Notes: generated by a model not told the origin, from the letters alone. A stretch of DNA of 64,000 nucleotides from Crocodylus rhombifer (GCA_038503035.1 JAVSML010019166.1:1-64000); one strand, 5' to 3'; shown: positions 1 to 11,280, counted from the stretch's first letter. A program made the numbers and translations.

Positions 1-19
1 GCTGGCTGTTGCTGGGCCT

Positions 20-205
20 GGTAGTTCAACGTCTCCTCCGCCCTCATGAGAAAGTTTCCCTAATATCCAACCTCAACTTCCCTTGCTGCAGCCTGAGCCC
101 ATTGCTCCTTGTCCTGCCATCTGCCCCCACGGAGACCAGCCCAGCTCCCTCCTCTGTGCGGCCCCCCGGCAGGGAGGTGACGGCTGCTGGTCGATCTGTA
201 GGAAG
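20..205 (-). mobile_element. CR1 LINE fragment, 3' region
   Basis: Reads on the minus strand as the CR1 ORF2 tail followed by 3' UTR. On the plus strand it carries the typical reversed phrases ccctaatatccaacctcaac and cccattgctccttgtcctg, which recur at 3.17, 6.21 and 25.87 kb. It is cut by the window start and lacks the 3' tip. Confidence 0.85.
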
Positions 206-295
206 CCGGTCCCTGCATGTCCTATGCCTCTGGCCCTGTTTGCTTCCTTCATGTTCCCTGGTGCTGGTGGGTGCGCGGGTCCCTGTCCCACGCCA

Positions 296-357
296 CGCTG
301 GGGCGGGGGGCTGGACTCGAAGGTCACCCGAGGTCCCTTTCAGCCCTAATGTCTGTG
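296..357 (+). mobile_element. CR1 3' tip
   Basis: A short piece ending in the CR1 3' signature gaggtccctttcagcccta then atgtctgtga. The same tip ends the longer copies at 29.05 and 55.97 kb. No coding part remains. Confidence 0.6.
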
Positions 358-1189
358 ACCACCTCCCTTGGCCTGCCCGCGGCAGAAGGTTTTGCCCGGA
401 CCCTGGTGCTGCTCCATGGGCTGCGTGACCTGGGGGGAGCCATCGCTTCTCGGGTCCATCGCTCTGCCCCGCGATCCTCTGAACCAGCCCTGTCCCCCTC
501 CACCCAGCAGCGGCTTAGCCGTGCCCTTTCAGAAAGGACTGCAAGGAGGCCCCTTTCTTGCTGGCAGTGAGAGGATCTCTCTTGCCCGGCCCTCCCTGGG
601 TGAGATGTGAAAGGGAAAGCCTCCGGCTCCATTTGGGAAGGGGATTAGGAAAGCTGCTTCACCCGCTTCAAAGCATGGGGAGGGGTCTCCGCCGGCCGCC
701 TTGCACTGGCAGTGACCGCCTGGGGCCCGGGGTCCTGCGTCCTGCGAGCATCCTCCTTCCTCCCCCACTCACTCCCGAGAGGGTTATCGGGGCCTGGTTT
801 GCTCTCCCTCCCAGAACAGCAGCGAGTTAGGCTGGCAGGGGGCTGCGGGGTCGCATCCAGTCCAGCCCCTGCCCCGAAGCACGATCAGCCCCGTCCAAAC
901 CAGCCCAGACAAGCCCCGTGTCCGACATCGGAGCCGCACGACACAGCTGCCCCTGGCACAGCCCCGGGATACAGGGGGGCCGCGGCTGCCCATGTCCTGC
1001 TGCTGCCGGGGGGGTCATGGATGCTGCAGAGGCCGTGGCCCCGCTGCAGAGGAAGGGGAAACCCCCCAGTGCACACCAGTCTGAGCGGGGGGGAAATCCC
1101 TTCCTGCCCCAGTGCAGTGGGGCTGAGCCTGAGCGTGGGGCAACCCCCAGCCAGGGCCCTGCGGGGTGGGTGCAGCAGGAGGGTTGGTG
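358..1189. other. no gene recognised
   Basis: GC-rich, moderately CpG-containing sequence. All long frames are open by base composition only; no domain, splice pattern or repeat family is recognised. Confidence 0.5.
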
Positions 1190-1346
1190 CAAGGAGAGTT
1201 GAGGTTGGATATCAGGAAAACCTTTCACCAGGAGGGTGGTGAGGCACTGAAACAGGCTCCCCAGAGAGGCGGTGCGGTCTCCATCCCTGGAGGTTTTGAA
1301 GACCCGGCTGGACCAAACCTTGGCTGGGATGATGGAGTTGAGCCAG
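1190..1346 (+). mobile_element. CR1 fragment, ORF2 C-terminal end
   Basis: Encodes a decayed version of the CR1 C-terminal segment (LDIRKTF, then a PREAV-like stretch, then LAGMM-like). It matches the reverse of 25.74-25.93 kb and is truncated at both ends. Confidence 0.8.
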
Positions 1347-2995
1347 GCCCCAAGGGACAGGCCTGAGCCCCTTTCACATGTGGGGAATTTTTCTGCCAAC
1401 AGTTTCCTGATTTCCACCTGGGTAAGTGAGCAGAGGGTCAGGGCTTCTCTGCCTCTCTCCCTCCATCAGCTCAGAATAATTAATTATCCCAAAGTGTTCC
1501 TAATGCGCGCTTCACCCGCCGGCAGATGAAACGACAGCCTGCCACGCCGGGCAGGGCAGCTCTTGAGAAGGAGAGGGCTTCGTGCCGTAATGCTGGTGGC
1601 ATCCCCCCGCGAGCAAGCCCAAGACTTCCAGGCGACCAAGATTTATCAAAGAGGGGACTTATCTTGGGCACGAGCAATTCTGCAAATTTGCCTTCCCAAC
1701 ATTTCTGCCTCCGCGTTCAGGCAGCAGGTCGATAAAATGTAAAACTTTCCTGTCTCCTAGCTCTTAGCCCCACAGCTTTATGCCTTTATTTAACCGCTAC
1801 GGCTCCATGCTGATTCCTCTATATTAAGCTTATACAAAGCACTTATATTCAGTTACGGAATATGGTTTCATTAGAGAAAACAATGATATTGCAACGGCCG
1901 AGCATTTCCGAGGAGCGAGGGAAATGCTTTGGCCGTGGGCTTGCGCTTGGGCGCTTCAGGAGGTACCGCTGCTTTTGCTGTTGGATTTGCTCTGTGTATT
2001 AAAGCCAAGTCTTCCATTTCCTTCATCTGTGATCACTGGACCGCGATCAGAGACGGATGAAGTTTTCACAGACCCTGCGAGTGCTTGTCTGAGTCTCCAT
2101 GAAAGAGTTCCCAGCCCGGGAAGTACGGGATCTCAAGAACCAAACCCAACCTTGCACTTCTCCCCTTTGCTTCCTCCGTGGCTTTTCACAGCTGATTTCT
2201 CATAAAATCCTGGCCCCCGAACGCAGTGAGTTTTGCCAGTAACTTAACATTTCTCTCTTAAAGCTCGAGACTAAGCTGCATGTCTGCAGCACTGGCAGAG
2301 TCCATCTTTCTAGTGAAAGAAGGTACTTTTTTCACTGAAAGAATTCGTATTTGTGTTTTATAAGGAGACGTATAGATGAGTGCACAGACAGGTATGCAAG
2401 CACATGCGCATGCACTGTGCTGGGGACACCAGCAGCGTATGTACATCCGTGCTGGGGGTCAGGAATTACTTGGGCACTCAGTGCAGACCTGCCCTGCAGA
2501 GGAAACTAGACTGGTGCTTGATGCTGGTACCAGTGTTATACCTAGGGATGCAGGGCACTGATATTTCTACAAGTTGCTGGTACATGATAGGATGTGCAGT
2601 TATCCCAAGCAGGAAATCCAGTTGTGTTTGGCCCTTATATAGAGATGAAAGGCTGACGTCCGTCTTGAGACAGGACATGACAGATGTAGCTTGGGAACGC
2701 TGTCGTGTGTCTGTTACTCGCATGTTGGGAGTAGTGGCTTTTGCTAAAAATTCACTGCTCCTCACATTCATCTGGGGGCTAAAATGTTGTTCCTCTTCTC
2801 AGACTTCATTGCACTGTACTGTGGTGGCCAGGCTTGGCTTTCACCCGCAGCGATGCTCTACCACTTCTCAGGGGCAGTTCTGCAGTCCTCTCAGCAACAG
2901 AGAAATAGTGTCATCGAAAGCAGGTGATGGGTGAGGCCTGAGCGTTTGTGCTGTGTTGGGGGCCGGTGACAGATTCATACTTGGACGGCTGAGCC
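1347..2995. other. no gene recognised
   Basis: Mixed-composition sequence without a recognisable exon, RNA gene or repeat. A 184-codon frame at 2380-2934 has no domain or low-complexity signature and looks like chance. Confidence 0.45.
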
Positions 2996-3512
2996 TTAAT
3001 CATAGAAAATTCAGTCCAAGCCCCTGCTCCAACAGGACCAGCCCCAACTCCATCATCCCAGCCAGGGCTGTGTCTACCCAGGTCTTAAACACCTCCAAGG
3101 ATGGAGATTTTACGACCTCCCTGGATAACCTGTCCCAGTGCTTTACTACTTTCCTAGTGAGAAAGGCTTTCCTAATATCCAACCTCAACTTCCCTTGCTG
3201 CAGCCTGCGCCCATTGCTCCTTGCCCTGTCGTCTGCCCCCACTGAGACCAGCCCAGCTCCAGCCTCTGTGCAGCCCCCCGGCAGGGAGGTGACGGCTGCT
3301 GTTCAGTCCCCCTCCGTCTTCTCTTCTCCAGACTAAATCAGCCCAGTTCCCTCGGCCTCTCCTCACCAGTCCTGTCCTCCAGCCCCACAACCATTTCATT
3401 GCCCTCCACTGGACTCTCCCCAATGTGTCCGCCTCCCTTCTGTAGTGGGGGCCACAGCTGGACACTGGACTCCAGATGTGCCCTCCCCAGTGCTGAATGG
3501 TGCACATGTAGC
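2996..3512 (-). mobile_element. CR1 fragment, ORF2 end and 3' UTR
   Basis: About 0.5 kb of CR1 on the minus strand: RT-distal region ([18 protein letters not shown]) through the LDIRKAF block to the end of ORF2. It matches the subfamily at 6.19 and 8.4-9.07 kb rather than the 18 kb subfamily. Frames are broken. Confidence 0.9.
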
Positions 3513-3520
3513 CTCACCAG

Positions 3521-3795
3521 TGGGTGTGTCTACATGTTCATTAATGCGCTTTTGCTAACGCATATTAAACTTAGTACCGCCATTGTGAGGTACTAGAAAA
3601 AGGTGCATTCGCCTATTAATGGGCATTAGTGAAAACACACTTTTTTGTGATGCTTTCCCCGGTACTCTTTCCTGCCATGGCAGGGGGTCGGACTCAATGA
3701 TCTGCTCAGGTCCCTTCCGACCCTACAAACTATGAAACTATAATGTGCATTAAAATAGACTAATGTGCACGAAAGCACACACATAGATGCACCCA
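3521..3795. mobile_element. MITE-like TIR element, copy 1
   Basis: Bounded by imperfect 16-bp inverted repeats: tgggtgtgtctacatg at 3521-3536 and its complement-like partner at 3780-3795. The interior is AT-rich (attaatgcg, gcattagtg) and non-coding. The same ends bound copy 2 at 5724-5965. No target duplication is clear. A CR1 tip sits inside it. The superfamily is not assigned. Confidence 0.6.
3657..3741 (+). mobile_element. CR1 3' tip nested in MITE copy 1
   Basis: Carries the CR1 3' signature tcctgccatggcagggggtc, then gatctgctcaggtcccttcc, then ctatgaaact, identical in layout to the end of the copy at 50.58-50.66 kb. It interrupts the TIR element, so it inserted later. Confidence 0.85.
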
Positions 3796-3827
3796 GTGTT
3801 GAATAATCTCCGTGGGCTTGAGATTTC

Positions 3828-3952
3828 TGTCTACGAAATGGGGATAATAAAACTTCCATTATCCATTTTGTCTATTCAAATAACTCCTCGAGCCAGGATC
3901 CGCTTTTCCCAGTTTTTTGTGCAGCTCCCAGCACAACAAGGCCTCAGTTTCC
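3828..3952 (-). mobile_element. MIR-like SINE fragment
   Basis: The plus strand contains gaaatggggataataaaact followed by a gcagctcccagcacaa-type segment, the reversed core and tail of MIR-type SINEs. It is old and diverged. Confidence 0.45.
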
Positions 3953-5723
3953 GGTCACACTTTAAGTGCCAGGATCAAAATAAAGCCCCGATTTTGCAGC
4001 GTGCCAAACGCTACTTGAGCAGGCTCCGCTTGTGATGTAGGGCCTAGTTCTGCGCGACGCTGGCGCGGAGGGCTGAGTGTCTACAGGGCGTACATAACAA
4101 TCCCGCCTGCCCGTGAAGAATTGCGGCGGCTCGCTCGCCGGCCCAACCTGCCGCATTATCTCAGCTGCTGTTTGTTTCCCCTCCGTCGCCTCCCCCCCGC
4201 GCAGCCCACCAGTATCTCCTAGGATGCTCCATTTACACCGGGACTTCAACCCATTATGCACAGCGTAAACTGACACTTGATAGCAAATCGTATTGACAGG
4301 TCCTCGTGGCACGTAATTACTTGGCAGGGAAGCACCGCGGCTGAATCGATGACGGCGCAGTACAGCTTGCACTGGGCCGGACTCCTGCCGACGGAAAGGT
4401 CACCTGCGCCGGGCCCGCTGCGCCCACGTGCTCCTCGATGCAAGGCGGGGAAGCTGCTGAAGCTCCCGTGAGAGCCGCGGGAAATAAAACCCCTGGGAGC
4501 CAGGACTCGGCCGGGCCTGGTGACTTCTCTCTTCCGTCCGCACGGGCGAGGAAAGGAAACGTTTTGGAAGGAAAAGATGCTGGTTATGCAGGGCGGGGGT
4601 TTGTTGAATGGTTTTGTTCCGGGCATTTGAAACGCTGCCTTTGAACTCCATCCCCTCGGCTTCCCCTAACGTCATGTCACGGGGCTGGCAGAGCCCCCGG
4701 GAGGGCGCGTCTGGCCCAAGCCCTGCTCGAGGCAGGAGCATCCCTGAGCAGCCGCCTCGGTCCCTTCATCGTGTCTGACAAAGCAAGCTGTTGCCTCTCT
4801 GGACCCATCGGGGCGAGTGGCCCCTGTAGGCACGACCGAGGGGAGGGTCGGTCCAGCCTGCTCTTCCGCTCCCAAGGCTGGAGAGTGCCCAGCTGCTCTG
4901 GGCCAGGTGGCCCCGTGCATTTCCCTCTGCGCCCTGGCAGGGCGATGCCTCCCTTTCGTGTCCCCTAGCACCTGTCTCTGGCCCCGGGCATCTCTCCGAC
5001 ACGCGCGGGGGAGAAGCCGGCCTCGCACTTGCGGCCGTGTTGATTTAGGTGGGCGCTGCCCAGGTGAGGCGGAGCAGGTGATGCCGCCCAAGGCTCCCCG
5101 TGGGGCAGATCTCCCCCACGCCGCTCCTCTGCCTTGAAGCCTTTGCCCCCGGTCCCCAGGGGGAGCGCAGGGAGAGGCAGCCGGTCTGAGCGGCCGGCCG
5201 TAACCTTTGCCCAGCCCGAGGGAGAGCGCTGGCCTGGTCGGAAATGTCAGCGCCAGGCCCGGACACGGGGCCCTGTGTTGTGCACCGCGGCTCTGTGCGC
5301 GGGAAGGTCCGCGGGATGTGCATCTGATTAGCAGGGCACAAAGGGGCCCAGAGAGAGCTCAAAGGAGCCATTCTTGCTCGCACAAAGGCTGCTGGTGTGC
5401 GCGGGGGGGTGGGAGGAGGAGGAAGGGGGCCAGGCCTCCGGCCCCCACGCGGCTCCGTGGCTCGCGCATTCCTTTGCGGCTCTGTCACCGAGCGCCTTTG
5501 AGCGCCGGCCTGGGGGTGGGGACGCGGCTGGCGGGCTCCTTTTCCTTGCTGGGGGGAGATGAGTCCCCAGATACCCTCCCGGCGAAGCTAACATCCTACC
5601 AAGGGCTCGGCGCTCTCCCCCCTGCGCAGTCTCTGCAGCCGGGGGGGACCTGCCAGCTCGTGCCCGGGACAGGCCCTGCTTTCTACTGGCATCAGTGTCA
5701 ATGGCTTCAACTCTGAAACTCGG
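3953..5723. other. CpG-rich stretch, no gene recognised
   Basis: High GC with many retained CpGs (for example around 4.05-4.2, 4.95-5.05 and 5.2-5.55 kb). This could be a CpG island or merely a GC-rich isochore. No exon or transcript structure is visible to me. Confidence 0.3.
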
Positions 5724-5965
5724 TGGGTGCGTCTACATGAGACGCTAGCTGCGCAGGAGCCGAATAACACTGCGCGGTAGTGTGTCGGGCACAACCCCTG
5801 TAGTCGTATTGGGCTACTGCGCAGTGAGCATCAGTAAAAAGCCGTGTGCCGGGGCTACTGCACGGTAGGGCCACTTACTGCACGTTGATTTGGTGCTTGC
5901 TTATGTAAGTACTAAATTTAATGCGCATTAACTATGAAGCATTCATGAATATGTAGATGTGCCCA
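5724..5965. mobile_element. MITE-like TIR element, copy 2
   Basis: Ends are tgggtgcgtctacatg at 5724-5739 and the inverted atgtagatgtgccca at 5951-5965. The 242-bp interior has short repeats of gctactgcgc/gctactgcac and ends with gcgcattaac-type sequence shared with copy 1. It is non-coding. Confidence 0.65.
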
Positions 5966-6189
5966 CTGATGACAAGGTTTCCTTTGATGCTTGGTCATTC
6001 TCTGGCCGGTCCAGCCCTGGGTTCGCGGCTCCCTTGGTTAGGGCTTGGGTTCAGAAGTCGGAGCCTCAGACTGACTGTGGCAGGGACACGCGTGTGCACA
6101 TTGATGAATCGCCCCGCTCTAAATTACACCTGGGTCTGGAGAGCACAAATGGGCGGCCCTTGAGGTAGTTGTGTATAGCCCTTGAAACC

Positions 6190-6488
6190 TAAATTTCCCA
6201 TGCTGCAACTTGAGCCCATTGCTCCTTCTGTCATCTGCCCCCACTGAGACCAGCCCAGCTCCGCCCTCGTTGCAGCCCCCCTGCAGGGAGGTGACAGCTG
6301 CTGTTCAACCCCCCTCGGTCTTCTCTTCTGCAGCCTCAATCAGCCCAGTTCCCTCGGCCTCCCCTCACCAGCCCTGTCCCCCAGCCCCACAACCGTTTCC
6401 ATTGCCCTCCGCTGGACTCTCCAAAGTGTCCACATCCCTTCTGTAGCTGGGGGCACAGCTGGACACTAGACTGCAGATGTGGCCTGAC
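6190..6488 (-). mobile_element. CR1 fragment
   Basis: Minus-strand CR1 of the same subfamily as 3.0-3.5 kb; both share the phrases cagcccagttccctcggcct and tggactctcc. It lacks the 3' tip and is decayed. Confidence 0.88.
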
Positions 6489-7279
6489 GGCCTGCTGCGG
6501 AAACCCAGGGTTCCCCGAAACACGGTTTGAAAACCTTGGCCCTACTAGGTGGCAAAACAAATCCCCGTGCCTGCTCCTTTGTTCTCCCATTTGCCAGGTG
6601 GGGCATGGCCCCATTTCTGGGTTTGGGAGAGCAGCATTGTGGCTTCTCCATGAGGGCAGAGAGGCTATGGAGTGACTGCTAATTAGCCTGCCAGTGCTAA
6701 TTAGCCTTCACACAATGCAGGAGGAGGCAACTGCTCCTACGCAAGTAGGCTGGCCCTGTCGTGCAGGGAAGCGCTGGGCATGGGAAATCACCTATAGACA
6801 AGGCCTGGGAGGGTAAAGAAGGTGCAGGTACATAGGGCTGAAGGGACCGCCTCTGCCCAGGCCCCTGGTATTGCTGGGAAAGGCATCGATTGAACAGTCC
6901 GGCTGAGCTCCATGGCCCACTCCTGCTCCGGCCCCTAGCGCCGCTGATGGCTGCAAGCCTTTATGTAACTGCCAGGCTAAATTTATTCCTATCTGGTTCA
7001 TCCCTGTTTGTTCCTGTGCTAATGCTGTCTTTCAGTTGCAATAGGTCTCCTCCCTCCCTGGGGTAGTTATAGCGAGTGATTGGGTTCCTCTGGAGCCTTC
7101 GCTTTGCCAGGCAAAACCAGCCAGGTTTTGCAGACCTGTCTCTCAGGACTGGCTCCCCGTTCCCCTCCGCCTCTGAGCTCCCCTTCCCGGCACCGACTCT
7201 GGCTTGCACTCCTCTTCCTTGAGCGTGGGGAGCTAGGAGAGCAAGCTGTGAAGTCCCATCAGTGCCTCATACAGTGGCT
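6489..7279. other. no gene recognised
   Basis: Non-repetitive to my eye, apart from a possible end of a hAT-like element near 6500-6545 (the reverse of ggttttcaaaccgtgtttcg). That assignment is weak. Confidence 0.35.
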
Positions 7280-7895
7280 TTAATACTCGTGCACTTCTGC
7301 CAGAGGTATCTTACTTGGGAGTGAAATTTGCCTTTTCCACGGTTGCATCACATTGAAGGCACAGTCCGCTATCGCATTTAGCTCTTTCTCCCCTTTTGTC
7401 ATTTCCAAACAGATGAATTCCCAGCCCACAGCAGCAATTCCCCTGATTAATGCATGATTGACATCATCTCATTTCTATTACTTTGGTCTCCAGATTGCCC
7501 AGTCCTTCCTGCACGATATTCCGATCCTCCTCTTTCTTGATAATGCCATCCAACTTGGCATTGGCAAGTTTCACCTGCCTTTTGTACCAAGATCCCTGAT
7601 GCCAAAGTTAAGTAGGGACTCATCCAGGATCATCTGCTTTGGCCCCAGCATGTATCCCGTGTCATCCTCGAGACGACTTTCCAAGAGCTTGGGCCCCCCC
7701 TGCCCTGCACCTGGGTACTCCAGCAAGCTGAAAATTGCACCAAGGTCAGGGGGGCACAAGAGCTCTGAGAGAGCTAATTATTCACCTCTCCTGTAAACTC
7801 ACCCACAGCTTATAGATGCCAGGGCAGCCACATCTTCAAACACCCTGATATCAAATAGAGGCCTGGAGTCAAGTGTGTTGTGCTCTTGGCACTCT
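7280..7895 (-). pseudogene. decayed protein-coding stretch of unknown identity
   Basis: On the minus strand, successive frames join into a protein-like reading. One block lies at about 7800-7895, one at 7571-7759, one at about 7472-7574 and a last one at 7280-7465 that ends in a stop codon at 7280-7282. The blocks have balanced acidic/basic composition and helical, coiled-coil-like heptads (motifs such as NIVQEGLGNLETKVIEM and GIAAVGWEFICLEM) unlike the proline/arginine-rich chance frames around them. At least three frame changes and a stop separate them. I do not recognise the family. A processed pseudogene or an old endogenous viral element are the two options I consider. No poly(A) tail or target duplication is evident. 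Confidence 0.4.
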
Positions 7896-7954
7896 TTAAT
7901 GGGTGTGAAGCCTGCACTGTCTGCCACAGGCACATCAGAGAAGTCACAAGCTCC

Positions 7955-8385
7955 TGTACCAGCATGTATTTATTTTAAGTTTATTAAGGAGGCCATCCTT
8001 GAGGGACTGGCCCAGGCTAACATCCTAAGGGACAGCCAGCACAGGTTTGTTGCGGGTAGGTCTTGTTTGACCAATCTCATTTCCTTCTACGACCGGGTGA
8101 CCTATCACCTGGACGAGGGAGAAGAGATTGATGTCATATATCTCGGCTTCAAAAAAGCCTTCGATCTGGTATCCCATGATCACCTCGTGGTCAAACTGCC
8201 CAGTTGTGGCCTTGGCTCCACCACGATCCACTGGCTGGGAAATTGGCTTCGTGGTCGGACCCAGAGGGTTGTGATTGATGGCAGTCACTCATCGTGGTGC
8301 CCTGTGACCAGTGGGGTCCCTCAAGGCTCTGTCCTGGGACCCATCCTGTTCAACATCTTCATTAACGACGTGGACATTGGAGTGA
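7955..8385 (+). mobile_element. CR1 RT-domain fragment
   Basis: Open in one frame through RT motifs: [24 protein letters not shown] (the usual Asp of YLDF is Gly here) and [19 protein letters not shown]. It belongs to the same subfamily as 18.1-19.2 kb. It stops just before the FADD catalytic box, where sequence of another CR1 subfamily begins. Confidence 0.9.
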
Positions 8386-9072
8386 AAAGGCCCTGGGGGG
8401 GACAGGGGACAAGGAGCTGGACAGGATCCAGCAGTGCGCCCTTGGTGCCAAGAAGGCGACCGGCATCCTGGGCTGCATGGGTAGGAGCGCTGCCGGCAGA
8501 TCCAGGGCAGCGATTCTTCCCTCTGTTCAGCACTGGGGAGGCCACATCTGGAGTCCCGTGTCCAGCTGTGGGCCCCCACTACAGAAGGGATGTGGACACG
8601 TTGGAGAGAGTCCAGTGGAGGGCAGTGAAATGGTTGTGGGGCTGGGGGACAGGACTGGTGAGGAGAGGCTGAGGGAACTGGGCTGATTGAGGCTGCAGAA
8701 GAGAAGACCGAGGGGGATTGAACAGCAGCCGTCACCTCCCCGCAGGGGGGCTGCACAGAGGATGGAGCTGGGCTGGTCTCAGTGGGGGAGATGACAGGAC
8801 CAGGAGCAATGGGCTCAGGCTGCGGCAAGGGAAGTTGAGGTTGGATATTAGGAAGAATTTTCTCATGAGGAGGGTAGTAAAACCCTGGAGCAGGTTACCC
8901 AGAGAGGTGATATGGAGTCTCCATCCTTGGAGGTTTTGAAGACCCAGGTGGATGAAACCTTGGCTGGGATGATGTAGTCGGGGCTGGTCCTGCTTGGAGC
9001 AGGGGGTTGGACTAGATGTGACCTCCTGAGCTCCCTCCACACCCCCATTATCTTTGATTCAGTGATTCTAGG
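8386..9072 (+). mobile_element. CR1 fragment of a second subfamily, complete 3' end
   Basis: Continues without spacing from the previous CR1 but matches the subfamily of 3.0-3.5 and 6.2 kb. It runs to the 3' tip, ending in gattcagtgattcta, a variant of the CR1 8-bp terminal repeat. The junction at about 8385 is a chimera or a nested insertion. Confidence 0.85.
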
Positions 9073-9135
9073 GGCTATAGTTAAGCTACGGCACCAGAAA
9101 GGACCATCGGAGCAGCAGACTTTGCTGCCCACTGG

Positions 9136-9345
9136 ATCATAGAATCACAGAGTCACAGAAGTGGGGTCGAAGGGACTTTGAAGATCTTCAAGTCCGACCC
9201 CCAGCCTGGGCGGGAGAAAAACAAACTGGACTCAAATGAGTCCAGCCAGGTAGGCATCAAGCCTCTTCTTAAAGACCCCCGGGGTAGGAGCCAGCACCAC
9301 TTCCCTAGGAAGTTGGCTCCAGCTCCTAGCCGCCCTAACTGTGAA
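9136..9345 (-). mobile_element. CR1 3' end fragment
   Basis: The plus strand starts atcatagaatcacagagtca, the reversed CR1 terminal repeats, then passes into the ORF2 end. It is a third, older-looking subfamily, truncated about 200 bp from the tip. Confidence 0.82.
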
Positions 9346-9742
9346 CTGTGAACTGGATGACCTGATAAAATACGCAGTACCCAAAAACCACCAATTCAAA
9401 GTAAGAAACAGGAAATGAACAAATCGCAGGATAAAATTAAAACTTGCTAACCACCCAACACAAATCTGAGTCGTTCTCTCCGTATCACAGCTGAGCTCCA
9501 GGATGGTGGTTGCAGGCCATGGCCTCTGAGAGTGTGCAGACCTGGGCAGCCCAGACGCCAAGACTGTCGGCGGGCCGGAGGCCAGCTGGGAATGCTCCCA
9601 AGCCCCGTGTGCCTCAACAGCACGCTGCACGTCCCTGTACAAGATACACCCCTTGCTTTTGAAAAGCCAAATGTAGGCCAAAGATGTTTTCCATCATGGC
9701 TGAGAACAGACTGCATGCAGCTGCTCACTGTCCTCTACCCTG
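9346..9742. other. no gene recognised
   Basis: About 400 bp in which I see no repeat family or coding signature. Confidence 0.4.
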
Positions 9743-9836
9743 TTAACCCTTTCACAAGCACTGCCGAATTGGCAGTAGCTTGTGGCTGCCCAACCTACAA
9801 CTACCGCTAATTCGGTAGCAGTGGTGAGAGGGTTAA
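9743..9836. mobile_element. piggyBac-type hairpin MITE
   Basis: TTAA at 9743-9746 and again at 9833-9836 flank an almost complete palindrome. The left arm starts CCCTTTCACAAGCACTGCC; the right arm is its near inverse, starting CCCTCTCACCACTGCTACC on the other strand. A loop of about 13 bases separates the arms. TTAA target duplications and CCC termini are the hallmarks of piggyBac-mobilised elements. It has no coding capacity. Confidence 0.7.
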
Positions 9837-10067
9837 CTGTAGACCCCCCCCCGTGCTTGCTGGCCCAGAGAGAAGCAGAAGCCCTGATGGCAAGGTGACT
9901 GCATGCTTCTATTCCTCCTTTTCAGCAAGTTAAATTGGCTTCCCTACTTCAGATATAAGTTTGGAGGTCTGGTTTTTGGGGAAAATTACATGTGATATGT
10001 GAATTATGATGGTATATGGGCAGCTATGGGGTCTCGTTAGCAAGGTGGTTGACTCAGGTGATACAAG

Positions 10068-10961
10068 TGTAACCCGGGCGGTACTCCAAGAGGTAGCCCC
10101 TCTCCAGTTGAAGGGATCAAAGCAGGTGCACAAGCGCTGTGGGAGGTGTAGGGACTCTCCTCCCCTATAGAGCAGAGCCAGACCACCAATGGGCACTTAG
10201 CCATATACTTTTTAATACTGGGAACATAACAGGCATAAACCAGAGGGTATAATGGACACTACAATGCCCCAAGAGGGCAGGATTCAACAAAGGTTAGACA
10301 CTTATGATCATTGAAAAAACAGGGTTAACAAAATATAAAACACAACAGCAGAACAAACAGTACGGGTTGGTGAAATATAAAAAGGCACAAAATGCAAAAT
10401 GACAAGGAAACATAGGGCCTTGGTACCCGGAGGGGAAGAAAGACACAGTGACCCCTTTCCACTGCAAGAAATTTTGCTTCTTGTTATCTCACTCACCCCA
10501 ACTCACCTCAGCTGGGACTTGAACCCACATGGTAGGCAGGAATGCTGCCACACAGCCACCACTGGTGGCACTGCCCCAGCCTGCGAGGGGTCTTGACCCT
10601 CCTGGAGCCTCGCCTCACATTGAGCTGCCTGGCCTCCGATTGGAGGAGCTGGAAGCAGGGCTGGGAGCCCCTCAGGTCCTGCTCTTTCAGGCTCTTCCGG
10701 GGCACTGCTCATGTTCCTGCCCCGCTGGCTCAGCTCTTGCCAGCCCTGTGAAGCTCCTTCCTTGTTGTCCCTCGCTGGTCTCTCCTGAGTCAGCCCACGC
10801 TGCCCCTTTTACCCCCTCCAGGTGACCCAAGGGGCAAATCAGGGGACATGGGGGGTGAGTCTCTGGGGCCTGATTGGTGCGGAAAGGGAATCCCAACTCC
10901 TCCAATCATCTTTTGCCCTCCAAAACCCCTGGGCCAGGTCACTGCCAGCCAGCCCGTCACA
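10068..10961 (-). mobile_element. solo LTR, same family as 37.4-40.9 kb
   Basis: Read on the minus strand it starts TGTGACGGGCTGGC and ends CGCCCGGGTTACA, as the 37.4-40.9 kb LTR starts TGTAGCAGGC and ends in a related motif. Both share the block tctccagttgaagg / tctccaactgaagg and a following ctatag block. ACAAG occurs next to each end (10063-10067 and 10961-10965), a possible 5-bp target duplication. A tRNA-like SINE sits inside. Confidence 0.6.
10464..10570 (-). mobile_element. tRNA-derived SINE-like segment, copy 1
   Basis: Shares gcttcttgttatctcactca and accactggtggca with 43687-43803 in the tRNA array. On the minus strand it holds a B-box-like ggttcaagtcc and, upstream, an A-box-like tggctgtgtgg at tRNA spacing. 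The source tRNA is not identified. Confidence 0.5.
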
Positions 10962-11280
10962 CAAGGATCATCTGAAGGTCACCTTGAAGGAGTGTAAAAT
11001 CCCCATGCCTCCCTGGGGAAGCGTCTCTCCAACAGATGGATCATTTTTGCAAGTGGAAGTGCGAGGGGGTGTGGGGAGTCTGGAAAAGCCATGACCAGAA
11101 GAGGAAGCGTTAAGGAGGGAAGACAGAAGAGCTCCCGTAGCTCAGCTACAAACGCAGCTTTTACCATCATCTCCTGCTGTGGCTGGTCGCGTACCTCAAG
11201 GACTGACCTAAGCCATCGCCGAAGGACTTGTCTAACAACTGGGATGACCTTAGACTCGTCTCAAGGTGGGTGCCACTGCG

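Noticed and set aside
3953..5723. CpG island promoter with a gene start
   Set aside because: CpG-rich but no exon, transcript or conserved coding frame could be supported.
6490..6545. hAT-type transposon terminus
   Set aside because: Only one possible end is visible and similarity to the caaaccgtgtt motif is short.
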